64,000 nt of DNA from Kerstersia sp052103615 (GCF_052103615.1 NZ_JBQEKA010000007.1:19627-83626), one strand, 5' to 3'; shown: positions 18,435 through 26,988, numbered from the stretch's first letter. A program made the numbers and translations. The notes: a model not told the origin generated them from the sequence alone.

Positions 18435-18440
18435 TATAAT
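18435..18440 (+). promoter_or_regulatory. -10 element of the rplM-rpsI promoter
   Basis: A perfect TATAAT is present 113 bases before rplM and followed by a GC-rich discriminator, as expected of a stringently controlled ribosomal promoter. No good -35 hexamer is spaced at 16-18 bases. A leader of about 100 nucleotides would result. Confidence 0.6.
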
Positions 18441-18552
18441 GCGGGCCGCGCAGCGTGATTCTGAACTTTTCCGGGTGTGCCCTGACGGGCGCGCGGGGCA
18501 TGCCAATGGTGGCGTTGCCTGACCGGATTTCATTTGATTTTAGGAACAGATC

Positions 18553-18981
18553 ATGAAGACCTTTGTGGCAAAGCCGCATGAAGTCAAGCGTGACTGGTTC
18601 GTGATTGATGCCAAGGGCAAGGTCCTGGGTCGTGTGGCCAGCGAAGTCGCACGCCGCCTCCGTGGCAAGCACAAACCGGAATTCACGCCTCACGTTGACA
18701 CCGGCGATTACATCGTCATCGTTAACGCGGCCGATATCGTCGTGACCGGCAACAAGGCGCTGGACAAGCGCTACTACCGTCACTCGGGCTACCCCGGCGG
18801 CATCACCGAAACCAATTTCGAGAAGATGCAGCAGCGTTTCCCGGGCCGTGCGCTTGAGAAGGCCGTTAAGGGCATGCTGCCCAAGGGTCCTCTGGGCTAC
18901 GCCATGATCAAGAAAATGAAGGTGTATGCCGGTGCCGAGCACCCGCACGCCGCGCAACAGCCGCAGCCGCTGGAAATCTAA
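18553..18981 (+). CDS. rplM: 50S ribosomal protein L13
   Basis: L13 is an early-assembly protein of the large subunit. The 142-residue protein has normal length and typical features: MKTFVAKPHEVKRDWFVIDA at the N-terminus, LRGKHKPEFTPHVDTGDYI, and MLPKGPLGYAMIKKMKVYAG near the end. The ATG is preceded by TAGGAAC. It forms the standard rplM-rpsI operon with nine bases between the genes. Confidence 0.98.
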   Translation: MKTFVAKPHEVKRDWFVIDAKGKVLGRVASEVARRLRGKHKPEFTPHVDTGDYIVIVNAADIVVTGNKALDKRYYRHSGYPGGITETNFEKMQQRFPGRALEKAVKGMLPKGPLGYAMIKKMKVYAGAEHPHAAQQPQPLEI

Positions 18982-18990
18982 GGAAAGGCC

Positions 18991-19383
18991 ATGATCGGTA
19001 ACTGGAACTACGGCACCGGCCGCCGCAAGACTTCGGTGGCTCGCGTGTTTCTCAAGAAGGGATCGGGCAAGATCGTGGTCAACGGCAAAGCTGTTGACGA
19101 ATACTTCGCTCGCGAAACCGGCCGCATGGTCGTGCGTCAGCCGCTGGTGCTGACCGGCCATCTGGAATCGTTCGATTTCCATATCAACGTGCATGGCGGC
19201 GGCGAAAGCGGCCAAGCCGGTGCAGTGCGCCACGGTATTACCCGCGCACTGATCGACTATGATGCAACGCTGAAGCCCGCACTGTCCCAGGCTGGCCTGG
19301 TGACCCGCGACGCGCGTGAAGTCGAGCGTAAGAAGACCGGCTTCCACAAAGCCCGTCGCCGCAAGCAATTCAGCAAGCGCTGA
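18991..19383 (+). CDS. rpsI: 30S ribosomal protein S9
   Basis: S9 sits in the 30S head and its C-terminal tail reaches the P-site tRNA. The 130-residue protein has GTGRRKTSVARVFLKKGSG at the N-terminus and the conserved tail KKTGFHKARRRKQFSKR, with the terminal KR that touches tRNA. A strong AAGGAAAGG site precedes the ATG. An intrinsic terminator follows 44 bases later. Confidence 0.98.
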   Translation: MIGNWNYGTGRRKTSVARVFLKKGSGKIVVNGKAVDEYFARETGRMVVRQPLVLTGHLESFDFHINVHGGGESGQAGAVRHGITRALIDYDATLKPALSQAGLVTRDAREVERKKTGFHKARRRKQFSKR

Positions 19384-19427
19384 TGCGTTTTTGTCCTTGC
19401 CGCTTTTCGGAGCGGTATGGGCAGGCG

Positions 19428-19466
19428 AAAAAACCCCTGGCTGTTTTGGCAGCCGGGGGTTTTTTT
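19428..19466 (+). terminator. Intrinsic terminator of rplM-rpsI
   Basis: A6-CCCC-T-GGCTG pairs with CAGCC-GGGGG-T7 (19428-19466) around a short T-rich loop. The T-tract follows directly on the plus strand; the A-run makes it potentially bidirectional. Confidence 0.92.
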
Positions 19467-19528
19467 ATGCTTTGGCGGTTGTGTGGGGTTGGGGTTGGGC
19501 TGAGGGGCAGAGGGCGTCTTGCTAAGCC

Positions 19529-19754
19529 GCGCCCAGGCCAGCCGCCCGGGCCCGCGCAGATCGCGTGGTTCCGGCTGCGCCGGAACTGCCCGGCGTTCGG
19601 GACGGGAACGGGGCGGGCACACAACTCGCGGCGCGGACAGTCCGCCGGACTGTCCGCAAGCATGCCGCTCAGACATGTGTGCCCTCGGTTCCCCGTTCCC
19701 GCCCCGAACACCGGCACGCTCCACTGCGCGGGCCCGGACGGCTGGCCTGGGCGC
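19529..19754. repeat. 226-bp imperfect inverted repeat with nested palindromes
   Basis: The outer arms 19529-19559 and 19724-19754 are complementary at 30 of 31 positions. Middle arms 19591-19613 and 19691-19713 match at 21 of 23, and 19615-19623 pairs with 19676-19684. The core 19635-19655 is a perfect palindrome of two 10-base arms around one base. A side palindrome GTTCCGGC-TGC-GCCGGAAC lies between the outer and middle left arms. No coding capacity is convincing. The whole could extrude as a cruciform or fold as a long RNA hairpin. Confidence 0.85.
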
Positions 19755-20022
19755 TTGCAATCGTTGCGCGCAGTGGCTGGCGATGGTCGGGGTTTTAAAA
19801 AAGTAAGGCTGATGTATCTTTACCTCAGCCTTCCGTCCTCAGTCCTTCGGTACGGCTTGACCGCTTTGCCCTGGCTGCGGGGCGGCCGGGCCGGACGATG
19901 ATGGGGGCGGGGCAGGTGCAATGGGGAGAAATCAGGGAACTTGGAAAAAGTACCTGGGGTCTCATCCAGAAGCGATAGAATCAATGGTTTCAGAAGAACC
20001 CGTATTACGAGAGGAATTCGAC
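19755..20022. other. Remaining argC upstream region
   Basis: This stretch contains a minus-strand terminator-like hairpin (19797-19832) and then the argC leader. A TAGAAT at 19976-19981 could be a -10, but no matching -35 is seen. No gene is supported. Confidence 0.4.
19797..19832 (-). terminator. Minus-strand intrinsic terminator with no obvious gene feeding it
   Basis: AAGGCTGA (19805-19812) pairs with TCAGCCTT (19825-19832). Read on the minus strand it is followed by AC and six T. The only sequence to its right is argC, on the opposite strand, so it would terminate an antisense or upstream transcript. Confidence 0.55.
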
Positions 20023-21087
20023 ATGGCTCAAACCGCACCTGCGCGCATCAAGGTCGGTATTGTTGGCGGTACTGGCTACACCGGCGTGGAGTTGCTGCGC
20101 CTGTTGTCGCGCCATCCGCATGTGGAGATCAAGGCCATTACCTCCCGCAAGGAAGATGGCCTGCCGGTAGCGGAGATGTATCCGAACCTGCGCGGCCATG
20201 TCGATATCGCTTTCAGTTCGCCGGATAAGGCCGAGCTGAATCAGTGCGATGTCGTATTTTTTGCCACACCGCATGGCGTGGCCATGAATCAGGCGCGTGA
20301 GCTGCTGGATGCCGGCGTGAAGATCATCGACCTGGCGGCGGATTTCCGCCTGAAGAATCCGTCGATGTTCGAGAAATGGTACAAGATGCCGCATGCTTGC
20401 CTGGATATTCTGGCTGAAGCCCGTTACGGACTGGTGGAGCTGGATCGCGATGGCTTGCGTGAGGCGCGGGTGGTGGGCAATCCCGGTTGCTACCCCACGA
20501 CGGTGATTCTGGGCCTGGCGCCTTTGCTGGAAGGCGGTTTGAGCCTGATTGATACCAATAGCCTGATTGCCGATTGCAAATCCGGTGTGACCGGCGCGGG
20601 CCGTAAAGGCGAGATTCCTTTGCTGTTTTCCGAGGCCAGCGATAATTTCAAGGCGTATGGCGTGGCGGGCCACCGGCACCAGCCGGAAATCGAGGCGCAG
20701 TTGTCGCGTTTGCATGGCAGTCTGATCAAATTGACGTTCGTGCCGCATCTGGTGCCCATGATACGCGGCATGTTCTCGACGATTTATGCGCGTATTCTGC
20801 CGGGCGCGCGCGAGGTGGATTTCCAGAAGCTGTTCGAGGAACGCTACGCTGGGGAGCCCTTTGTGGATGTGTTGCCGGCAGGCCAATTGCCGGAAACCCG
20901 GACGGTGCGCGCGTCGAACAAGCTGCGTATTGCCGTGCAGCGCCCGGCCAATGGCGATCAGCTGATCATTCTGGTGGTGCAGGATAATCTGGTGAAGGGG
21001 GCGTCTGGCCAGGCTGTGCAGAATATGAATCTGATGTTCGGCTTCCCGGAAACGGCGGGGCTGGAACATGTGGCAATTTTGCCTTGA
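20023..21087 (+). CDS. argC: N-acetyl-gamma-glutamyl-phosphate reductase
   Basis: ArgC reduces N-acetylglutamyl phosphate to the semialdehyde in arginine biosynthesis. The 354-residue protein starts MAQTAPARIKVGIVGGTGYTGVEL, with the NADP Rossmann motif GGTGYTG at about 15-21. The catalytic Cys is in VVGNPGCYPTT at about 153-163, and GVTGAGRK and the PHLVPM region follow. GAGGAATTC precedes the ATG. A longer in-frame start 34 codons upstream was discarded. Confidence 0.96.
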   Translation: MAQTAPARIKVGIVGGTGYTGVELLRLLSRHPHVEIKAITSRKEDGLPVAEMYPNLRGHVDIAFSSPDKAELNQCDVVFFATPHGVAMNQARELLDAGVKIIDLAADFRLKNPSMFEKWYKMPHACLDILAEARYGLVELDRDGLREARVVGNPGCYPTTVILGLAPLLEGGLSLIDTNSLIADCKSGVTGAGRKGEIPLLFSEASDNFKAYGVAGHRHQPEIEAQLSRLHGSLIKLTFVPHLVPMIRGMFSTIYARILPGAREVDFQKLFEERYAGEPFVDVLPAGQLPETRTVRASNKLRIAVQRPANGDQLIILVVQDNLVKGASGQAVQNMNLMFGFPETAGLEHVAILP

Positions 21088-21102
21088 TCCTTTGAGTGAT
21101 AT

Positions 21103-21888
21103 TTGACTGTGCCAACCAGTAAACGCAGGCCGCTCAAGGCGAATGCCCATGCTCCCCATACGGTGCGGCATCGGGCGCGCGCCCGGCGTGCGCCTGCCCT
21201 GGCTATTGTGCTGGCCTTGTTGCTGGGGGTGGTGACGGGCGTGGCGGGCGGCTGGTTCTGGGCGCAGGCGCGGCCGCAATCGCCAGTGCCCCAGGCGGCA
21301 GCGTTGCTGGCGCCGGACGAGGCGCTGCTGCGCAGCCAGGAAGAGTTGATACTGTTGCGTTCGCAGCTGGCCATGCGCGATGGCGAGTTGGCCGTGGAGC
21401 AGGCGGCGCGCCAGCGCCTGGAAGAGCAGGTGTCAGGCTTGCAGCGGGATTTGGGCGCGGAGCGGGATCGCCTGGCCTTTTTCGAGCAGTTGCTGCCTTC
21501 GGGGCCTGGCGGTTCCGTGGATATCCGGTCTGCCAGTTTCGAGCGTTTCGGCAGTGCCTTGCAGTACCGCGTGCTGCTGATGCGTAACGGCAAAGTGGAT
21601 GCGCCTTTCCAGGGCAGTTTGCGGTTTATGGCAGCGGGAACGGAGAACGGCAAGGCGGCAACGCGGGAGTTGCGCCCCATGCAGGCGGACCCCAGCGGCC
21701 AGCCTATTCCGGGAACGCCAGAAACGGCGGTCAAGCACGAGCTGAATTTTGACCAGTATTTGAGCGCCAAGGGCGTCTTGTGGATTCCTGCGGGGTTTGT
21801 GCCGGCGTCGGTGACCGTGCAGGTCCTGGAAGGCGATGCCGTGAAAACGGCTTACCGGGTGGAGCTGGAGACGGCAGGAGCGCCTTGA
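21103..21888 (+). CDS. Single-pass membrane protein with coiled coil (DUF6776-like)
   Basis: The 261-residue protein has a basic cytoplasmic N-terminus, one transmembrane helix (about 33-55), a coiled-coil segment of heptads from about 75 to 125 (ALLRSQEELILLRSQLAMRD and following), and a conserved C-terminal domain (FERFGSALQYRVLLMRNG ... SAKGVLWIPAGFVPASVTVQV). This matches a family I recall next to argC in Bordetella relatives, of unknown function. The start is uncertain: TTG at 21103 or GTG at 21109; no ATG is available. In relatives a bactofilin gene often follows; here erpA comes next. Confidence 0.75.
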   Translation: MTVPTSKRRPLKANAHAPHTVRHRARARRAPALAIVLALLLGVVTGVAGGWFWAQARPQSPVPQAAALLAPDEALLRSQEELILLRSQLAMRDGELAVEQAARQRLEEQVSGLQRDLGAERDRLAFFEQLLPSGPGGSVDIRSASFERFGSALQYRVLLMRNGKVDAPFQGSLRFMAAGTENGKAATRELRPMQADPSGQPIPGTPETAVKHELNFDQYLSAKGVLWIPAGFVPASVTVQVLEGDAVKTAYRVELETAGAP

Positions 21889-22140
21889 GCGTGTTTCTGG
21901 CGTAGCGGGTTCTGGCGCAGCGTGCTGGCATGCCGCTGCGCTGGTCTGGCAGTGAGCAGGTGGCGGGCGAGACGGGCTAGCGGGAGCGGGTATGGCCGCC
22001 CGGCCGCCCAGACAGCCTGGCGGGCCGGAGTGTTGCGGCAATGGCAAAATAGCAATGCTGTCTATGGGTGTATCCCTGGTTTGGCCGGGGGTGCTGCGGT
22101 ATAGTGAAGCGTCCGCCGGTGTTTCTGTGCCGGCCATCTC

Positions 22141-22158
22141 GCGGCCTAAGCAGGCCGC
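22141..22158 (+). promoter_or_regulatory. Hairpin directly upstream of the erpA ribosome binding site
   Basis: GCGGCCT and AGGCCGC pair perfectly around AAGC, ending two bases before the AGGAG of erpA (22160-22164). The position suggests a translational control or RNA-stability element. A TATAGT at 22100-22105 may be the promoter -10. Confidence 0.4.
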
Positions 22159-22171
22159 CAGGAGTCAGCAA

Positions 22172-22540
22172 ATGAGCGCAGTGACCGAAGTCACCGATCT
22201 GCAGGCACCGCCTGCGTCCATTCTCTTTACCGATGCCGCCGCTGAAAAAGTGCGCGATCTTCTCATCGACGAAGGCAACCCCAACCTGAAACTGCGCGTG
22301 TTTGTGCAGGGCGGCGGCTGTTCGGGTTTCCAGTACGGTTTCACATTTGATGAGGATGTGGCCGATGACGACACCATCCTGGAAAAGGCGGGTGTGCAAC
22401 TGCTGGTGGATCCGATGAGCTTCCAGTATCTGGTGGGCGCGGAAATCGACTACAAGGAAGACATCGAAGGCGCGCAGTTCGTGATTCGCAATCCGAATGC
22501 CACCACGACTTGCGGTTGCGGTTCGTCGTTTTCGGTGTAA
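22172..22540 (+). CDS. erpA: Iron-sulfur cluster insertion protein ErpA
   Basis: ErpA is an A-type carrier delivering Fe-S clusters to apoproteins. The 122-residue protein contains the three cluster-binding cysteines, one in QGGGCSGFQYGF and two in the C-terminal CGCGSSFSV. The start MSAVTEVTDLQAPP follows a strong AGGAG, overriding a longer in-frame reading from 21992. Its 3' side has a long intergenic stretch and a terminator before anmK, which is convergent. Confidence 0.95.
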   Translation: MSAVTEVTDLQAPPASILFTDAAAEKVRDLLIDEGNPNLKLRVFVQGGGCSGFQYGFTFDEDVADDDTILEKAGVQLLVDPMSFQYLVGAEIDYKEDIEGAQFVIRNPNATTTCGCGSSFSV

Positions 22541-22695
22541 TGCCCTGGCAGTCCGCCGGTGGCCTGATAGCCCCGGCGCCTGCCTAGACTGGCAGCAGGC
22601 GGGATGCAGTGAGCGGTATGCAGTGAGCAGGACGCAGTGGTGAGCAGGTACGGCGGGGTATAACCGCCTGCTCGAAACTCTCTGCCCATCCCTAG

Positions 22696-22750
22696 AAAAA
22701 CCTTGCACGGCAGGCCGCTTTTCAGGCGGTCTGACGGGCAGGGTTTTTTT
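22696..22750 (+). terminator. Probable terminator between erpA and anmK
   Basis: AAAAACC..GC pairs with GC.GGGTTTTTTT, enclosing an inner CCGC/GCGG hairpin. The T7 run ends at 22750. The A-run on the left could serve the convergent anmK transcript. Confidence 0.65.
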
Positions 22751-22806
22751 GCGCCTGCCTTTTCTTCTGCGCCTGCCTTTTCGCGGCCCTTGGCGCGTGG
22801 CTAGGG

Positions 22807-23937
22807 TCAGGCCGGGTGCCAGGCGCCCAGAATGCTGCGGTGGCGCGCGCCCGTGACGGAGGGCAGGCCGGCGGGGACTTGATGGTGGTGGGCCCAGGCC
22901 AGCCAGGCGAAGGCCATGGCTTCCATGTGCTGTGGATCGACACCATAGGCATCGCTGGCATTGACCGGGCAGGGCGCCTGTTGGGCCAGGGTGCCCAGCA
23001 AGTGCAGGTTGCGGGCGCCGCCGCCGCAGACGATCAGTTCTTCTATGCCGGGCGCATGCTGGTTTAGCGCGTCCAGGACAGTGGCAACGGTGAATTGGCT
23101 CAGTGTGGCCTGAATATCCGCCGGGCTGGCCTGGCCTGCGGCAGGCAGGCGGCAGTCTAGCCAGTCACTGTTGAAGAGATCGCGCCCGGTGGATTTGGGG
23201 GGCGGCAGCGCCAGCCAGGGTTCGCTTTGCTGCAGGTAGGCGAGCCAGTCAGCCTGGCAGTGGCCGCTGGCAGCCCAGGTGCCGCCAGCGTCATAGGCCT
23301 GGCCGGTATGGCGCTGGCACCAGAGGTCCAGCAGCATGTTGCCAGGGCCGGTGTCGAAGCCTTGAGGGTCGCAGCCAGGCCGCAGCAAGGTCAGGTTGCC
23401 TATGCCCCCCAGGTTGAGCAGGGCGCGCGGGTGGTCGGCCTGAAACAGGGCCGAGTGAAAGACAGGCACCAATGGCGCGCCCTGGCCGCCAGCGGCAATG
23501 TCGCGGCGGCGGAAATCGGCGACCACCGGAATGCCGGTCAGTTCGGCCAGCAGCGCCGGGGCGTTCAGTTGCACGGTATAGCCGATATCGGGGCGGTGGC
23601 GCACGGTCTGGCCGTGGGCGCCAATGGCGGCGATATCCGCGGCATCCGATTCGCTCAGGTATAGAACGGCGGCGACCGCCTGCGCGTAGGCCTGGGCAAT
23701 TTGCAGGGCGGCCGTTTCGGCGCGGTGGATTTCATTGTCGCCTGGCTGATTGAGCGCCAGCAGCTCTTCCCGCAAGGACGCCGGGTAGGGCTGGTGGGCA
23801 TGCGCAATCATGCGCAGCTGCTGCGGCCCGGTGATTTCGACCTGGACAGCGTCTATGCCGTCCAGGCTGGTGCCAGACATAATGCCGATGTAAGAACGCC
23901 CGCGGCGGGCGCGGGCGTCAGGGTAGGAAGCCGTCAT
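22807..23937 (-). CDS. anmK: Anhydro-N-acetylmuramic acid kinase
   Basis: AnmK opens and phosphorylates 1,6-anhydro-MurNAc to MurNAc-6-phosphate in cell-wall recycling. The 376-residue protein has the ATPase-fold phosphate loop YIGIMSGTSLDGIDAV at about 16-31, IAAIGAHGQTVRHRP, NLGGIGNLT, and GFDTGPGNMLLD, all typical. Its ATG lies three bases after the stop of the M23 endopeptidase gene, so the two cell-wall genes form one operon. mpl at 2.2 kb belongs to the same pathway. Confidence 0.95.
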   Translation of the reverse strand: MTASYPDARARRGRSYIGIMSGTSLDGIDAVQVEITGPQQLRMIAHAHQPYPASLREELLALNQPGDNEIHRAETAALQIAQAYAQAVAAVLYLSESDAADIAAIGAHGQTVRHRPDIGYTVQLNAPALLAELTGIPVVADFRRRDIAAGGQGAPLVPVFHSALFQADHPRALLNLGGIGNLTLLRPGCDPQGFDTGPGNMLLDLWCQRHTGQAYDAGGTWAASGHCQADWLAYLQQSEPWLALPPPKSTGRDLFNSDWLDCRLPAAGQASPADIQATLSQFTVATVLDALNQHAPGIEELIVCGGGARNLHLLGTLAQQAPCPVNASDAYGVDPQHMEAMAFAWLAWAHHHQVPAGLPSVTGARHRSILGAWHPA

Positions 23938-23940
23938 GGG

Positions 23941-25407
23941 TCAGTTGGCAGAGGCAATCTGGGTGCCGTTGTCTTCCTGCAGTTCTTGCTGATCCTGCAG
24001 GTCTTGCTGATCCTGCAGGTCTTGCTGATCCTGCAGGTCTTGCTGGAATTGGGCCAGCATGCGGATTTGCGATTGATACGGCGAGGTTGAGCGTGTGAAC
24101 GCCTGGATTTCTGCCGCGGTCAGTTTGTGCGTGATCGGCAAGGAGGCAGACAGCGGGTCAACCGGCACGCCCTGGACGCGGAATTCGTAATGCAAGTGCG
24201 GCCCGGTCGCCCAGCCGGTGGAACCGACGTAGCCGATCAGTTCGCCCTGGCTGACGCGGCGTCCCTTGGACATGCCTTCTGCCAGGCGGCTCTGGTGAGC
24301 ATACAGGGTGGAATAACCGCCAGCATGTTCGACGATGATGACGTTGCCATACCCATTCTGCCAGCCGGCAAAGCTGATGGTGCCGTCACCCGTGGCGTGA
24401 ATCGGCGTGCCGCTGGGCGCGGCGTAATCCACGCCCTTATGGCCCACCCATTTGTTCAGGATGGGGTGCTGGCGCATGCCGAAGGTCGAGCTGATGCGGC
24501 TGAATTTGAGGGCCGTGCGCAGGAAGGCGCCGCGCAGACTGTTGCCCTCGAAGTCGTAATAGTTGCCGTGTTCGTCACCGCTGGGGGAATACCAGGCGGC
24601 GCTGTGCTGTTTGCCGCGGTTGGTGAACTCAACGGCCAGGACGCGGCCGGAACCGACTGCCCGGCCTTCGAACATGCGGGCCTCATAGACCACGCGGAAT
24701 TGGTCGCCCTGGCGGATATCCTTGAGGAAATCGACCCGGCTGCCCAGGATTTCTGCAATCTGCTGGGTAATGCCGTCAGGGATGCCTGCGCGGTCGGTGG
24801 CGCCGAACAGGGAGCTGCGGATTTCACCCATGCCCACGCGCACCTGGCGTTCTGGCGTGATCTTGATTTCCTTGGCGCTGAAACCATCGTCAGCGCGGCT
24901 GACTTCCAGCAGCGCGGTTACCGGCTGATTGTTTTCGGTCGTTTGCGGCGTATGAATGTAGCGCAGCCAGTTGAGCTGGCCGTTTTCATCCAGCGATGCC
25001 TGCAATGAGCGGCCGGGATAGAGACGGTAGATGCTACGGGCGTCCGGACTGTGGGTCAGGAAAGCCAGCAGGCCGGGCTCGTCGATATTGAGGCGCTTGA
25101 GTACCTGGGCCAGCGTGTCGCCGCTGCGGATGCGGGTTTCGTGCACGAAATCCGCGTCTTCCGCCGGAGCGTCGTTGGTGGTCAAGGCCAGCGGCAGGGT
25201 TTCACGCAGCATGCGCTGCTGCACCTGAACGCTGTTATTCTTGTCGGGTTGCACCATGCCGATTGCTGCTGCTGCGCCAAACATGGCGAACGCGCCCAAA
25301 AGGGCGACACGGCGGAAGCGGCTGGAGAAATTATTACGTGGCTGGCTCAACCCCGAAGAAAGGGGAGTCCGTAGCCTGTTTTGCGTATCGGGAGACCTGC
25401 CGGTCAT
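23941..25407 (-). CDS. M23 family murein endopeptidase with OapA/LysM-like region
   Basis: This 488-residue periplasmic enzyme probably cuts peptide cross-links in peptidoglycan, like MepM. An N-terminal anchor helix (VALLGAFAMFGAAAAIGMV at about 35-55) is followed by a LysM-like/OapA segment (HETRIRSGDTLAQVLKRL) and a second regulatory domain. The LytM domain has zinc ligands in GHKGVDYAAP and GPHLHYEF. The C-terminus ends in three QDLQDQ-type repeats encoded by 18-bp DNA repeats. The start MTGRSPDTQNRL was chosen over a 54-codon extension without family features. It is upstream of anmK and divergent from tyrS, as in Bordetella relatives. Confidence 0.9.
   Translation of the reverse strand: MTGRSPDTQNRLRTPLSSGLSQPRNNFSSRFRRVALLGAFAMFGAAAAIGMVQPDKNNSVQVQQRMLRETLPLALTTNDAPAEDADFVHETRIRSGDTLAQVLKRLNIDEPGLLAFLTHSPDARSIYRLYPGRSLQASLDENGQLNWLRYIHTPQTTENNQPVTALLEVSRADDGFSAKEIKITPERQVRVGMGEIRSSLFGATDRAGIPDGITQQIAEILGSRVDFLKDIRQGDQFRVVYEARMFEGRAVGSGRVLAVEFTNRGKQHSAAWYSPSGDEHGNYYDFEGNSLRGAFLRTALKFSRISSTFGMRQHPILNKWVGHKGVDYAAPSGTPIHATGDGTISFAGWQNGYGNVIIVEHAGGYSTLYAHQSRLAEGMSKGRRVSQGELIGYVGSTGWATGPHLHYEFRVQGVPVDPLSASLPITHKLTAAEIQAFTRSTSPYQSQIRMLAQFQQDLQDQQDLQDQQDLQDQQELQEDNGTQIASAN
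23985..24038 (-). repeat. Three perfect 18-bp tandem repeats in the endopeptidase C-terminus
   Basis: The unit CTTGCTGATCCTGCAGGT occurs at 23985-24002, 24003-24020 and 24021-24038, then begins a fourth time before diverging. It encodes a Gln/Asp/Leu hexapeptide. The unit is a multiple of three, so slippage changes tail length without shifting the frame. Confidence 0.95.
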
Positions 25408-25638
25408 CGCTGAAGCCCTATTGCCGAGGTTTGGGAACAATGCATGGCAGACCAGTCGGCTCCAGGATAAGTTCCCGCGAGCTGGCCAGGCTGCCAGAAG
25501 AATTTCGAGGGGATACTGCGAAGCAGAAATCTCTTGGCGCGTTATGATTGCCAGGAGATAGCGCGACAAGGTGAGATTTCACCTTGAATTTAGCCTTTTT
25601 TAACATGCTTATAGCCGCCAAGGCTATCCTTTACCCCC

Positions 25639-26871
25639 ATGTCCTCATCTTCTGAAACAATTTCCCCCCAAACTCAGGATGATCTGAAGATCATCCGCCG
25701 CGGTTGCGATGAGTTGCTGGTTGAATCCGAACTGGCTCAGAAACTGGAAAAGAGCCGCGCCTCTGGCGAGCCGCTGCGGATCAAGCTGGGGCTGGATCCC
25801 ACGGCCCCTGATATCCACCTGGGCCACACCGTTGTCCTGAACAAGCTGCGCCAGCTGCAGGACCTGGGCCACAAGGTCATCTTCCTGATTGGGGATTTCA
25901 CCGCCACGATCGGCGACCCCAGCGGCCGCAACAGCACCCGCCCGCCGCTGACCCGCGAGCAGATCGAAACCAACGCCCAGACTTACTATTCCCAGGCCAG
26001 CCTGGTGCTGGACCGGGCGCGGACCGAAGTGCGCTACAACTCCGAATGGTGCGATTCGCTGGGCACGCGCGGCCTGATTCAGCTGGCTTCGCGCTATACC
26101 GTGGCGCGCATGATGGAGCGTGACGATTTCACCAAGCGTTTCAAGGGCGGTATTCCCATTTCCGTGCATGAGTTCATTTACCCGCTGCTGCAGGGCTATG
26201 ACTCGGTGGCCTTGAAGGCCGATATGGAGCTGGGCGGCACCGACCAGAAGTTCAATCTGCTGGTGGGCCGTGAGCTGCAGAAGGAATACGGCATGGCGCA
26301 GCAGTGCGTGCTGACCATGCCGCTGCTGGTCGGGACGGATGGCGTCGAGAAGATGTCCAAGTCCAAGGGCAACTATATTGGCGTGACCGAAGCGCCGGAT
26401 TCCATGTTCGGCAAGCTGATGTCGATTTCCGACACGCTGATGTGGAAGTATTACGAGCTGCTGTCTTTCCTGTCCCTGGATGCCATCGCAGCCTTGAAGG
26501 CGGAAGTCGAAGCCGGCCGCAACCCGCGTGATGTAAAGGTCTTGCTGGGCCGTGAGCTGGTGGCGCGTTTCCATGGCGAAGCGGCGGCCGAGGCTGCTGC
26601 CGGAGCGTTTGATGCCCGTTTCCGGGATGGCGCCGTGCCGGAAAATATGCCGGAAGTCACCATTGCCGGTGCTCCCCTGGGAATTGCCAAGGTTTTGCGC
26701 GAAGCCGGCCTGGTGCCTTCGGGCACGGAAGCCAACCGCAATATCGAGCAAGGCGGTGTGCGCGTCGATGGCCAGCGTATCGAAGACCGCGGGCTGATGC
26801 TGGAAGCGGGCGAGTACGTCATTCAGGTGGGCAAGCGCCGCTTTGCGCGGGTTACGCTGGTCGCTGCCTGA
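25639..26871 (+). CDS. tyrS: Tyrosyl-tRNA synthetase
   Basis: TyrS charges tRNA-Tyr. The 410-residue protein has the HIGH equivalent HLGH at 60-63 within GLDPTAPDIHLGHTV, the tyrosine-binding region, KMSKS at 238-242, and a C-terminal S4 RNA-binding domain (NIEQGGVRVDGQRI). The start MSSSSETISPQ is the only ATG near; a poor ribosome binding site precedes it. Two palindromes (CAAGGTGA/TCACCTTG at 25567-25586 and ATAGCC/GGCTAT at 25611-25627) lie in its leader. The dtd gene I recall downstream in relatives is absent. Confidence 0.95.
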   Translation: MSSSSETISPQTQDDLKIIRRGCDELLVESELAQKLEKSRASGEPLRIKLGLDPTAPDIHLGHTVVLNKLRQLQDLGHKVIFLIGDFTATIGDPSGRNSTRPPLTREQIETNAQTYYSQASLVLDRARTEVRYNSEWCDSLGTRGLIQLASRYTVARMMERDDFTKRFKGGIPISVHEFIYPLLQGYDSVALKADMELGGTDQKFNLLVGRELQKEYGMAQQCVLTMPLLVGTDGVEKMSKSKGNYIGVTEAPDSMFGKLMSISDTLMWKYYELLSFLSLDAIAALKAEVEAGRNPRDVKVLLGRELVARFHGEAAAEAAAGAFDARFRDGAVPENMPEVTIAGAPLGIAKVLREAGLVPSGTEANRNIEQGGVRVDGQRIEDRGLMLEAGEYVIQVGKRRFARVTLVAA

Positions 26872-26886
26872 GACGGTAGCGCCCGC

Positions 26887-26988
26887 GGATCAGGCCAGCC
26901 AGACTGCCGGCCTGATCCCGCCTGGCCCTGAGCGGCTCCCGGACGCCGGATGGAAATCCGGCCCGGAAAGCGGCTCAGGGCTTTTTTA
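26887..26988 (+). terminator. Double hairpin and terminator after tyrS
   Basis: A perfect 10-bp hairpin (GGATCAGGCC 26887-26896 with 26909-26918) is followed by a larger stem, GCCCTGAGC (26925-26933) with GCTCAGGGC (26973-26981), whose loop folds again, and then T6. The second is a standard intrinsic terminator. Confidence 0.88.

Noticed and set aside
18448..18552. L13 leader autoregulatory structure
   Set aside because: A leader of about 100 bases exists, but I could not identify a convincing conserved fold by eye.
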